Shown: one piece after another, positions 8,786 through 16,015 of the stretch
How the letters are laid out: every line of letters starts with the position of its first letter
Position numbering within the stretch: position 1 is the stretch's first letter
Origin: an uncultured Alphaproteobacteria bacterium
GTDB lineage: Bacteria > Pseudomonadota > Alphaproteobacteria > Rs-D84 > CACZYB01
NCBI GenBank assembly: GCA_944392955.1
Contig: CALXYK010000016.1
Coordinates: forward strand, 1-64,000
Direction: 5' to 3'
DNA length: 64,000 nt
Notes under the pieces: model-generated
What the model was told of the DNA's origin: nothing
Databases searched by the model: none
What the model saw: only the letters and a program-made list of their open reading frames with translations
Program-made: the position numbers and the translations under genes

Positions 8786-9733
8786 TTAAAATCCATTTAA
8801 AGTTTCAGCACATAAAGTAAGCCAACTATTATCATCAAGAATCTGCTCCATTCTATCAGGATTTTCATAAGTAAGCTTTACAGATTCTCTCATAAATATA
8901 TAAGCTTCAGCTCCATGAGAATAAGTACTTTCTATCATTTTATATGCAATATTAATAGGAGTTCCATTTCTTCTATGTCCAACTATAACGTTCATTATAG
9001 TAGCAAAATTAGAACATATTCTTCCTCCCATTGTATTTAGAAGTTCACTCTTCTTTTGCTCTTGTTCTCTAATTTTTCTATATTCTTCAGGATGTTCCGC
9101 TATCCATTTTTTTTCTGCTTCATTAATTTGACGTTGTCTTTCTTCTGCTTCTTTTTGTTTTTTCACAACATCTTGTTTTTCTTTACTTATATCTTGAACA
9201 AAGTCATTTATAAGTTTTGAAGATTTTTTTAATTTGTCATCTAATTCCGATATCTGCATATCTTTTACTTCATTGTCAGATATAATATCCTCAAATTCTT
9301 TTATAGCATAATCGGCTTTTTCTATAAGATTCTGTCTCTTAGTACTTGTTGTATATCTATCATATCCCAATTTATTCAAATCAGATATAGCATCATCAAA
9401 TTTTTTATTTAATTTTTCAACTTCAGATATATATTTCAAATATACTTTAAAATTTTCTTTTAGATTTGAATAAAACTTTAAATAATATTCTTTATTTCCA
9501 ATTAAACCTTTTTCTTCTTTCTGATAATTTAAATATTTTTGAATATATTTTCTTATATCTGAATAAGATTTTCCCATATTTAAATAATCTTGATATGTTT
9601 CAAAATCAACATAAAAAAAATCTATCCCTGAGATAAGTTCATATTGTTCTTTATCTTCTTCTAATGTTCTTGCAAAAACGCTATTAATATTTGTTAAACA
9701 AAAACTAAATATTAATAAAAAAATTTTTAACAT
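8786..9733 (-). CDS. secreted coiled-coil protein of unknown function
   Basis: 315 residues with a signal peptide (LKIFLLIFSFCLTNINSVFA, cleaved near residue 21), so probably periplasmic. The middle (about 90-240) is strongly helical and charged, with a coiled coil rich in Lys, Glu and Gln. The C-terminal 80 residues are more compact and carry two cysteines (RICSNF and TLCAETL) that could form a disulfide. Its start overlaps the stop of the preceding lipoprotein gene by 7 bases, suggesting translational coupling. I recognise no family. Confidence 0.75.
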   Translation of the reverse strand: MLKIFLLIFSFCLTNINSVFARTLEEDKEQYELISGIDFFYVDFETYQDYLNMGKSYSDIRKYIQKYLNYQKEEKGLIGNKEYYLKFYSNLKENFKVYLKYISEVEKLNKKFDDAISDLNKLGYDRYTTSTKRQNLIEKADYAIKEFEDIISDNEVKDMQISELDDKLKKSSKLINDFVQDISKEKQDVVKKQKEAEERQRQINEAEKKWIAEHPEEYRKIREQEQKKSELLNTMGGRICSNFATIMNVIVGHRRNGTPINIAYKMIESTYSHGAEAYIFMRESVKLTYENPDRMEQILDDNSWLTLCAETLNGF

Positions 9734-10371
9734 ATTTTCTCTGCCTCCCTTACAATTCTTCTAACTGAAAAATCTTTTTTCCATTTATCTAAAACTTCTT
9801 CATCATTTACATTATTCATAAGATATATAAGTTTATCTAAATCTTCATTTGACACATTCCTAATTATATAATTTGTCTGGCAAATACATTTAAAATTTCC
9901 CCCACAGGCAGGAATAAAAGCTGATTTCATTTCTTTTCTAAATTCATCGTAATCAACGGGCTTTTCTTCTTTTTTAGGACTATTTGGATTAAAACATTTT
10001 TCTTCAGCTTTTTCAGCTATAGCTTTTATAGATGGTCTTTTCCAGAAATTATTAAATTCAGGAGTTTCATTTTTATCGATGGCATTTTGGAATATAAGAG
10101 CAATTTCTTTCAAATCTGTTTCTGTTAATTTTTTTGAAAGATAATTTGTTTTACATGTACAATCTATATCATCACAAGATTTTAGCATTACATCTCTAAA
10201 CAATTCTCTAATTTCTTCAGCAGAAGCTTCTTGTAAATTTATTTTTTGTTCATTAGATTCTGTTTCTGTTATACTATTAATACCATTTAAACCTTTATCA
10301 ACAATATCCTTCAATTGAACACATGCAGCAAAACTGAATACCATTGGAATTATAAATAATTTTTTATTCAT
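9727..10371 (-). CDS. lipoprotein with a duplicated four-cysteine domain
   Basis: 214 residues. The signal sequence ends in the lipobox FAAC (Cys17). The mature part consists of two similar ~70-residue domains, each with the order FR-x(2)-M, then a Cys, a C-x-C pair before a TNY triplet, and a final Cys after KAEE/REAE. Compare CTCKTNYLSK with CICQTNYIIR, and KAEEKC with REAEKIC. Four cysteines per repeat suggest two disulfides each in the periplasm. Function unknown. It is the second gene of the leftward operon and is translationally coupled to the next one. Confidence 0.75.
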   Translation of the reverse strand: MNKKLFIIPMVFSFAACVQLKDIVDKGLNGINSITETESNEQKINLQEASAEEIRELFRDVMLKSCDDIDCTCKTNYLSKKLTETDLKEIALIFQNAIDKNETPEFNNFWKRPSIKAIAEKAEEKCFNPNSPKKEEKPVDYDEFRKEMKSAFIPACGGNFKCICQTNYIIRNVSNEDLDKLIYLMNNVNDEEVLDKWKKDFSVRRIVREAEKIC

Positions 10372-10388
10372 TTTATTTCTCCTTATTC

Positions 10389-10817
10389 TTATATTTGTTT
10401 AATTAAAAATTTTAGCCCTGAAACTTTTGTATCAAACCAATTTTCATTAGATAACGGATTTTTCTCTTCATTTTTACGAGAACTTCCATTATAATCACAT
10501 TCCACTTCTGATAAAAATATACCAAAACAATAAGTATTATAAGTTTTTAGTTTTTCTAAATTTTTACAATCATCTATAAAACTACTTCTTTTATTTGTAT
10601 TACCTTGATTAATTTTATCATATTTAAATTCAATATAATAATTAATATTATTCACAACAAAATACATATCAACATCATGACCATTACGATGCTCTTCCGT
10701 ATGAAGTTTTTGCAAATTTTGTTTTAATAAGCCATCAGATACATAATTTCTGAAATCATTTTCATCTTCTGGGCGAAAATTAAGATTTTCAATTATTTTA
10801 ATTAAAACGTTTAACAT
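10389..10817 (-). CDS. PD-(D/E)XK nuclease-like small protein
   Basis: 142 residues without a signal peptide. The order GHDVDMYF, then IEFKY, fits the D...(E/Q)xK catalytic core of the restriction-endonuclease fold: an Asp on one strand and Glu-x-Lys on the next, preceded by a helix. No specificity domain or methylase is present, so a restriction function is not implied. It could be a small nuclease, an effector or a regulator. It is the promoter-proximal gene of the leftward operon, with a strong GGAGGA ribosome binding site. The fold assignment is an inference from the motif. Confidence 0.6.
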   Translation of the reverse strand: MLNVLIKIIENLNFRPEDENDFRNYVSDGLLKQNLQKLHTEEHRNGHDVDMYFVVNNINYYIEFKYDKINQGNTNKRSSFIDDCKNLEKLKTYNTYCFGIFLSEVECDYNGSSRKNEEKNPLSNENWFDTKVSGLKFLIKQI

Positions 10818-10886
10818 TGTTCCTCCTTTTTCATATTAAAATTCTCTATCAATCCAGTTGATTTTTGCGATTTTTAATATACAAAA

Positions 10887-11015
10887 ACCACCGTTTGTGT
10901 AGAGAGTAGTTTGGAAAGTCTTAAAAGTGCCTAGAAACCTAGGTTTGGATTTTATTCCTTGACATTTATTCCATATTGGAATAATTTAAAATTACTATAA
11001 CAAATAGACGGTGGT
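10887..11015. repeat. short inverted repeats flanking the promoter region next to the invertase
   Basis: ACCACCGT at 10887-10894 is the reverse complement of ACGGTGGT at 11008-11015. The similarity extends weakly outward and inward (10 of 12 bases, plus a TTGT/ACAA match offset by three bases). The 113 bases between hold a strong rightward promoter. An invertase gene begins 88 bases to the right and a leftward operon begins 69 bases to the left. I infer that this may be an invertible promoter segment, but the repeats are short and not perfect. Confidence 0.4.
10959..10987 (+). promoter_or_regulatory. strong promoter with an operator palindrome in its spacer
   Basis: Consensus TTGACA (10959-10964), 17 bases, then TAATTT (10982-10987). 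The spacer is almost filled by a palindrome with 8-base arms, TTATTCCA (10966-10973) and TGGAATAA (10977-10984). A repressor dimer bound there would block RNA polymerase. The promoter points at the invertase gene, with a leader of about 110 bases. A second palindrome, AAACCTAGGTTT (10935-10946), lies just upstream and could be another regulator site. Confidence 0.7.
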
Positions 11016-11103
11016 CTAGTTGTCATATCTATTTTTCATAGCAAAACATGGCTAAAATCTGGTAGTTCTTATAGTTGTAAAAACAACAAATAGGAGCTTA
11101 AAA

Positions 11104-11691
11104 ATGATTTATGGATATACTAGAGTTTCAACTGAACTACAAAACACCGAAAACCAAAAACACGAAATTCAAACCTTTGCAGAAGCCAATAAAATCACAA
11201 TAAATAAATGGGTGAATGAAGTAATTTCTTCCCGTAAATCATTAAAAGAAAGGCAACTAAGCAAACTTTTAAAACATCTTAAAAAAGGGGATATTTTGAT
11301 TGCATCAGAACTTTCAAGACTTGGCAGAAATTTACTTGAAGTTATGGGGATTTTACAAAATTGTCTTGAAAAAGATTGTCAAATTTGGACATTAAAAGAA
11401 AACTATAAACTTGGAGCAGATATTCAATCAAAAGTCCTTGCATTCGCTTTTTCGTTGGCTGCAGAAATCGAACGCCAACTTATTTCTCAACGCACAAAAG
11501 AGTCATTAAAAAGGCTTAAAGACGAAGGCAAACATCTTGGTAGACCATTTGGATTTAATTACAATAAACTTGCTTCTAAACAAGATAAAATCAAAGAATT
11601 GCTTGATAAACAAGTTTCCAAAGCAGAAATTGCAAGACTTTTAAATTGTTCATGGATAACACTACATAGATATATTCAAAAGTCATTATAA
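11104..11691 (+). CDS. Mpi/Hin-type serine DNA invertase
   Basis: Small serine recombinase of 195 residues. The N-terminal resolvase domain begins GYTRVST, with catalytic Ser9, and continues with SELSRLGRN, then VLAFAFSLAAEIERQLISQRT before the E helix. The C-terminal ~45 residues form a helix-turn-helix (KAEIARLLNCSWITLHRYI). The motifs and spacing are closest to the Bacteroides master invertase Mpi, which flips promoter segments. Expected function: inversion of DNA between short inverted repeats, or resolution. A candidate target lies directly upstream. AGGAG precedes the ATG. Confidence 0.9.
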   Translation: MIYGYTRVSTELQNTENQKHEIQTFAEANKITINKWVNEVISSRKSLKERQLSKLLKHLKKGDILIASELSRLGRNLLEVMGILQNCLEKDCQIWTLKENYKLGADIQSKVLAFAFSLAAEIERQLISQRTKESLKRLKDEGKHLGRPFGFNYNKLASKQDKIKELLDKQVSKAEIARLLNCSWITLHRYIQKSL

Positions 11692-11693
11692 AA

Positions 11694-11719
11694 ACCTTGT
11701 GCCACCAATGACACAAGGT
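11694..11719 (+). terminator. terminator of the invertase gene
   Basis: ACCTTGTG (11694-11701) pairs with CACAAGGT (11712-11719) directly after the stop codon. The T run behind it is weak. Confidence 0.6.
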
Positions 11720-11726
11720 CCGTATT

Positions 11727-11872
11727 TTAATTTTCTATTCTACTAATTAAATCTAATTTATGATTTTCATTATAAGATTTAAGAAAGTCTTCTATTAATT
11801 TATATGCATTTTGCTAATCTTTAAAATTTTTAATTATTCGGGAATCCTGTAATCTCTCCCACCAAAGTTTTA
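11727..11872 (-). pseudogene. coding remnant reading out of a displaced tRNA 3' end
   Basis: A minus-strand frame, interrupted by TAG at 11814-11816, ends at 11727 with coding-like residues (NAYKLIEDFLKSYNENHK). Further upstream the same frame reads antisense through the tRNA-like end (WWERLQDSR), just as the recombinase remnant does at tRNA-Val. It is too short for a functional assignment and may be debris of an integrated element. Confidence 0.3.
11837..11864 (+). other. tRNA 3'-end-like fragment, possible attachment-site remnant
   Basis: A 28-base stretch begins TTCGGGAATCC, like a T loop and T stem, and ends TCTCCCACCA, like an acceptor stem with encoded CCA. No tRNA body precedes it. 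A terminator hairpin follows 8 bases later, as is usual after tRNA genes. It shares the TTCG..TCC..TAATC..CCCACCA pattern with the 3' end of tRNA-Val at 6188-6264 but is not identical. It could be the far border (diverged att site) of the island, or the end of a different tRNA. Confidence 0.4.
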
Positions 11873-11900
11873 AAGTCCGTCTAAAAAGGCGGATTTTTTT
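11873..11900 (+). terminator. rho-independent terminator following the tRNA-like end
   Basis: AAGTCCGTC pairs with GGCGGATTT (nine pairs including G-T) around TAAAAA and is followed by seven T. It may be the original terminator of the interrupted tRNA gene. Confidence 0.7.
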
Positions 11901-11995
11901 AATATTTCATAGGTAATACAAAATAGAAATATATTTACTTTTGGTAAAATACTAAACAATATATTAATTGCGATAATAAATTTACCCAAAAAACA

Positions 11996-12037
11996 AAATC
12001 CCCCTTTGCATCAAGGGGGATTTTAGTTTGTAATTAT
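11996..12037. repeat. 42-bp direct repeat (copy 1), terminator hairpin
   Basis: Identical over 42 bases to 16016-16057. It contains an 11-pair stem (AAATCCCCCTT/AAGGGGGATTT) with loop TGCATC, so it is also a transcription terminator. This copy ends the HAD phosphatase gene on the minus strand and includes its stop codon. Confidence 0.95.
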
Positions 12038-12837
12038 CTTGTTTTTTGAATAATATTTGACATATTCAAATGTTTCTGTTTTATTTTTTCTAGTATTATA
12101 ATTTCTGTTAACAAGGAGTTATAACTTGTAACAACAGAAACATCTTCTGGGAAAATACGACTTTTTCTATTTTCAAAATCTAACCCTATGAATATTGTTG
12201 TTGGTCTTTTTGTTGCTTTGTATTCAGACATTGCATCTCCTGTTGCAAAAATATTTTTATCAGGATATTGTTTTTCAATATCTTCTACCCATTCTGTTTT
12301 CTTTTTTTGAGATCCAAGAATTCCATCAAAATATTTATCTATATTATGATTTTTAAGAGATGCTTCTATCATATCATTTTCCATTCCAGTAAGAATATAT
12401 TGTTTTACACCTAAAAGATGTAGAAGTTCATGATATTCACCTGCCTTATCATACATTTTTCTATTCATATAATTTGGACGAATGTAATCGTTAAGATTTT
12501 CAGTGATTTTTTGTCCTTCTTCTAACGAAATTTCTTTTCCATAAACTGTTTTTAAAATATCTACGAAAATCATATTCATAGGCAAACCATGAGCAGAACG
12601 ATGAATTGCATTAACGGTTTCATCTTTTACAATTTTCCCATCTTTGTCAGTTTTACCTAACTGAGTTCTACAAAATTCACCTAAAAGTTCGTCTTTTACT
12701 AAATTTGTATCACAAATAGATCCATCATGATCCGCAAGGATTACCTTATCTTTAAAGAAATTTTTAAATAAATCAAAGTCCTGGTCTGTCATGCCTAAAA
12801 AGTTTTGAAGTTCTTTAATTCTACTAATATTTTTCAT
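12034..12837 (-). CDS. HAD-superfamily phosphatase (type I)
   Basis: 267 residues. HAD motif I is DHDGSICDT (nucleophile Asp and second Asp), motif II the Thr in ILTGME, motif III a Lys in SQKKKTEW, and motif IV GDAMSE. The helical cap lies between motifs I and II (about residues 55-135), as in phosphoglycolate or beta-phosphoglucomutase-like HADs. Expected reaction: dephosphorylation of a small phosphorylated metabolite in the cytoplasm, substrate unknown. It has its own promoter, an exact copy of the one upstream of the radical SAM gene, and its own terminator. It therefore belongs to the cassette as a separate transcription unit. Motif IV lacks the second Asp of GDxxxD at the usual place (GDAMSEY). 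Confidence 0.85.
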   Translation of the reverse strand: MKNISRIKELQNFLGMTDQDFDLFKNFFKDKVILADHDGSICDTNLVKDELLGEFCRTQLGKTDKDGKIVKDETVNAIHRSAHGLPMNMIFVDILKTVYGKEISLEEGQKITENLNDYIRPNYMNRKMYDKAGEYHELLHLLGVKQYILTGMENDMIEASLKNHNIDKYFDGILGSQKKKTEWVEDIEKQYPDKNIFATGDAMSEYKATKRPTTIFIGLDFENRKSRIFPEDVSVVTSYNSLLTEIIILEKIKQKHLNMSNIIQKTR

Positions 12838-12891
12838 TTTTTTTTCCTTTACATCTTTTAATTGCTTTTGATTCTTTTAGAATCTATTGAC

Positions 12892-12921
12892 TAAAATAAA
12901 CAAAAACAAATAAAATGTCAA
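12892..12921 (-). promoter_or_regulatory. duplicated promoter of the HAD gene (copy 1)
   Basis: Minus-strand TTGACA (12916-12921), 17 bases, TATTTT (12893-12898). The 30-base segment is identical to 15956-15985 upstream of the radical SAM gene, so the two genes should be expressed alike. Confidence 0.8.
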
Positions 12922-12959
12922 TATTTTTTTAAAATTTATGTGATAAAAAGTATTATTGA

Positions 12960-12992
12960 AGGGAAACCCTCCTTAATTTTAGAGGATTTCCC
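12960..12992 (-). terminator. terminator after the kinase gene
   Basis: GGGAAA and CCTC pair with GAGG and TTTCCC with one mismatch. The hairpin lies 10 bases after the kinase stop codon. The T run on the minus strand is poor, so efficiency is uncertain. Confidence 0.5.
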
Positions 12993-13001
12993 AATTTAGA
13001 A

Positions 13002-13787
13002 TTATCTTTGTTTTGAATTATCAAGTAAAATATTTTTGTTGGTTTTTGCTCTGATTTCTTTTGCAAAATCTTTTTTCCAACTATTAAATAATTTATTATA
13101 TTCTTCATTCATTTTAAAGTTATTAATTGCAATAATCATAATTACTTTTTTAGCTATTGAATCAACACTCCAATCTATTCCATTTAAATCCAAAGTATAA
13201 TTAGCCTTTGAATAAATAAAATCTACTCTTTTAAGAGTTCCCATATGACGGGTCATCCAACCTTCTTCTAAGGTTTTTCCCTCTTCTAAGGCTTTTTTGG
13301 CATCTTTTACATATCCTGAACGACGAGCCCAATTTTCATACCCTTTTTCTCCTGTAATTGGATTTATAGATTCTGAGTCATATCCTTTTAGATGTGCAAT
13401 TGAAACATTGATATCATTATTTAAAAATACTGTTTGAACTCCGTTATCTTTAAGTTTATCAAAAACTTCTTGATAACCTATATCGTATGATCCAAAACCT
13501 CCGAAATCAAGGACACTTTTTTCTTTAATATCGAACTGATTCATTAAGAGTTCTTTTTCATATTTTCTCCATTCAAGTTCGCCTTCGTTGTTAATAATAT
13601 CTTTTGGTAAAACATTTCTATTTTCCAAAGTTTTTTGTTTTAAAGTTGCATCAACATTTACAACTTCACGATCAAGCATTTCACCAATTTTTTTACTTAC
13701 AGTTGTTTTTCCTGTTCCAGGAATACCTAAAACACCAAAAGTAGGTAATTCATTGTTAAGTTTATACATTAATGATACATTTTTCAT
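13002..13787 (-). CDS. shikimate-kinase-like P-loop kinase
   Basis: 261 residues. The N-terminus has a Walker A motif GIPGTGKTT, followed by VNVDATLKQKT. That is the position of the acidic substrate-binding residue in shikimate and gluconate kinases. Further on, WRKYEKELL and SVLDFGGFG are equivalent to the FRxLExxxL and GGG segments of AroK. A C-terminal extension of about 80 residues goes beyond AroK length. The likely activity is ATP-dependent phosphorylation of a small hydroxylated molecule; the substrate need not be shikimate. It starts two bases after the stop of the HAD-IIA gene, so the pair is almost certainly co-translated. Confidence 0.8.
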   Translation of the reverse strand: MKNVSLMYKLNNELPTFGVLGIPGTGKTTVSKKIGEMLDREVVNVDATLKQKTLENRNVLPKDIINNEGELEWRKYEKELLMNQFDIKEKSVLDFGGFGSYDIGYQEVFDKLKDNGVQTVFLNNDINVSIAHLKGYDSESINPITGEKGYENWARRSGYVKDAKKALEEGKTLEEGWMTRHMGTLKRVDFIYSKANYTLDLNGIDWSVDSIAKKVIMIIAINNFKMNEEYNKLFNSWKKDFAKEIRAKTNKNILLDNSKQR

Positions 13788-13789
13788 TT

Positions 13790-14842
13790 TTAGTTCCTTT
13801 CATTTTGTTTAAGTAGTGTAAAATTTAAAGTTGTACCTTCGTTATATCCTGCAACTGAATATATTAAAAAGTCAGGATAACTTTTTTTCTCTGCACAAAG
13901 GTTATCAAGAATATTAAAATCAATCTGTTTGTTTTTTTTAATTATATCCCTTGTAACTCCGGTTTCAGTAGTAAGTATGGTTTGTATTCCTGCCTGATTT
14001 CCACCACGAATATCAGTATCCATATTATCCCCAATAATGGCAATACGACTTTTATCTATACTTATGCCATTTAAATCAAGAATTTTAAATATATAATCAA
14101 ATGCATTTTTGTGTGGTTTTCCAATTTCAACAACTTCTCCTCCAAGATTTTTATAATACTGGACAAGAGCACCTTGGGTTAAACCATATTTTGTTGATTG
14201 ATTTGTAATATCATTTTTAATAGTTCCTACATCAGGATTTGCATTAAATCCAGGAAGATTAAGTTTTTTTACTTTTTCAAACTCACCTTTAAAAATCTCA
14301 GGAGTTGTTATGGAGTATTGTTTTTTTAATCCATCATTACTTACTTTTGATAGAAAAAATTTACCACTGAATTCTGGGGAAAGAGTTGTTGTTTCTTGCT
14401 CAGTTAATTGAGGAACTCCAAAATAGAAAAAATCCGCCTCCTCAATATTTTCAACAGAATTATATATTGTATTTTTAAATAATTTATCGTTTTTCATTCC
14501 TATTGTATAATAGTTTATAGGATGAGAATTAGTTTTGAATTTTAATTTACCATTTAACAAAAAATCACGTGCAATTTCCCCAGAAGTAATAGCCTTATCA
14601 TAATGAATTCCTTTAATAATACCTTTTTTAGCATAATTATTTTCAAATTCATCACTAAGTTGTGTTCCATTTGATAAAATATAGATAATTTTACCTGCCT
14701 TCCTTAAAGTTTCCATAGTTTCAGGTATATTTTTATATATTTGTTTACCACTCCAAATAACTCCATAAACATCAAAGACAAAGACATCAAAATTATTCAT
14801 TATGTCTTTGATATTTCTAAAAATTAAATGGTCCATATACAT
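13790..14842 (-). CDS. HAD-superfamily class IIA hydrolase (TIGR01459-like)
   Basis: 350 residues. Motif I is FDVYGVIWSG. The residue two after the nucleophile is Tyr instead of Asp, as is usual for the HAD-IIA subgroup with DVWGV, often seen in alphaproteobacteria. Motif II is YILSNGTQ, motif III GKPHKNAFDY, motif IV IGDNMDTDIRGG, and a C2-type cap lies between. Relatives are NagD and nitrophenyl- or pyridoxal-phosphate phosphatases. Substrate unknown. It is the first gene of a two-gene unit with the kinase and is preceded by its own promoter. A kinase and a phosphatase side by side suggest activation followed by removal of a phosphate in a small pathway. Confidence 0.85.
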   Translation of the reverse strand: MYMDHLIFRNIKDIMNNFDVFVFDVYGVIWSGKQIYKNIPETMETLRKAGKIIYILSNGTQLSDEFENNYAKKGIIKGIHYDKAITSGEIARDFLLNGKLKFKTNSHPINYYTIGMKNDKLFKNTIYNSVENIEEADFFYFGVPQLTEQETTTLSPEFSGKFFLSKVSNDGLKKQYSITTPEIFKGEFEKVKKLNLPGFNANPDVGTIKNDITNQSTKYGLTQGALVQYYKNLGGEVVEIGKPHKNAFDYIFKILDLNGISIDKSRIAIIGDNMDTDIRGGNQAGIQTILTTETGVTRDIIKKNKQIDFNILDNLCAEKKSYPDFLIYSVAGYNEGTTLNFTLLKQNERN

Positions 14843-14876
14843 TTTAATCCTTCTTATCTTGTATTTTAATTTTCAC

Positions 14877-14904
14877 ATTTTAATACAAAATTTTACAAAG
14901 TCAA
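14877..14904 (-). promoter_or_regulatory. promoter of the HAD-IIA/kinase pair
   Basis: Minus-strand TTGACT (14899-14904), 16 bases, TAAAAT (14877-14882), placed 35 bases before the start codon. Confidence 0.6.
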
Positions 14905-14932
14905 TACTTTTTGTCAAAAAGCGCTGACTATT

Positions 14933-15928
14933 TTATCTTGTTTTTAAATTTTCCTTTATTGCTTGAATCTGTGAACTATGTGGTTTAAACATACAAGTTT
15001 TACAAGGTGTAGGAATAGTATCTCTATCAAAATCATAAGTTAATGATTTTATCATAGGAATACCTTTTGCGTAAATATCCCATATTTTTTCATCATTTAT
15101 ATTGCCAAAAATATATGGTTTATGAGTATCTGTCATAGCACCGGTGAAATTCGTACAAAGAGAAACATCTCCATTTGCATCAATGCCTAAAAAATGACCT
15201 ATTTGCGAACAAGGCTCAGTTCTTTCCCCTTGTTCTCCTGTTTTTACAGATTCTGCCCTATTACAACCAAGTTTTGTTAAATTTTTTGCATATATAACAA
15301 ACTCCTTATCTTCCCCATAATCTGAAATTTTCCATTCATAATAGTAGCCGTCTAAAATTTTTGTTTTATTTGTATCAATGTTTATATTGAGTCTTGTTAT
15401 ATATTCATCAAGTCCAGATTCTGCAAATTCACGACTAAATTCAATTCTATCTTTTTCATTTTTAGGATAAATCTGTATATTCATTCCTGTTAATCCAGCC
15501 TCACAAAGTTTGTCTAGTTTTTCGCGAGTTAGCAAAGAGCCATTCGTATTAAATCCGATTTTTCTACATTTAGGAAGTGAACCTTTTATAAATTTTACCC
15601 TTTTGCAAAGTTCATCAATATCCATAAGTAATGCTTCGTTATAGCGAATTAATGAGATATTGCCAGAGTAATCAACTTCTTTTAATTCGTTGATAAATTT
15701 TTCAAATGTAATCCATGGCATAATATAATCTTCTTTTGGATCTTTTTTATTACATTTTGGACACCATTTACAAATACCAGTTCCTGCAAAATTACAATTA
15801 TTATTAAGTGCTAAATCTATATTTGCATTTACATTGTTTGCAAATATGTCTTTATTACTACCTTCAAAAATTAAACTGTTTATATTTGCATATCCATCAG
15901 AAATATTAGTCTTTTTTAGTATATTCAT
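14933..15928 (-). CDS. radical SAM enzyme with SPASM-like C-terminus
   Basis: 331 residues. The cluster-binding motif CNFAGTGICKWC has the spacing CX7CX2C instead of CX3CX2C. The rest of the barrel is recognisable, including FNTNGSLL and MNIQIYPK. The C-terminal third resembles a SPASM/twitch domain: PCSQIGHFLGIDANGDVSLC, then FGNINDEKIWDI and PCKTCM, able to hold at least one auxiliary Fe-S cluster. Such enzymes do radical dehydrogenation or peptide and sugar modification. No precursor peptide was found next to it, so a small-molecule substrate, perhaps phosphorylated, is more likely given the HAD and kinase neighbours. It is transcribed from the duplicated promoter. Confidence 0.82.
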   Translation of the reverse strand: MNILKKTNISDGYANINSLIFEGSNKDIFANNVNANIDLALNNNCNFAGTGICKWCPKCNKKDPKEDYIMPWITFEKFINELKEVDYSGNISLIRYNEALLMDIDELCKRVKFIKGSLPKCRKIGFNTNGSLLTREKLDKLCEAGLTGMNIQIYPKNEKDRIEFSREFAESGLDEYITRLNINIDTNKTKILDGYYYEWKISDYGEDKEFVIYAKNLTKLGCNRAESVKTGEQGERTEPCSQIGHFLGIDANGDVSLCTNFTGAMTDTHKPYIFGNINDEKIWDIYAKGIPMIKSLTYDFDRDTIPTPCKTCMFKPHSSQIQAIKENLKTR

Positions 15929-15955
15929 AATACCTCCATAATTCTAAATTTAAAA

Positions 15956-15985
15956 TAAAATAAACAAAAACAAATAAAATGTCAA
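15956..15985 (-). promoter_or_regulatory. duplicated promoter of the radical SAM gene (copy 2)
   Basis: Minus-strand TTGACA (15980-15985), 17 bases, TATTTT (15957-15962); identical over 30 bases to 12892-12921. Confidence 0.8.
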
Positions 15986-16015
15986 CAAGTTTATTTTATA
16001 AAAAGAATTTTTATC

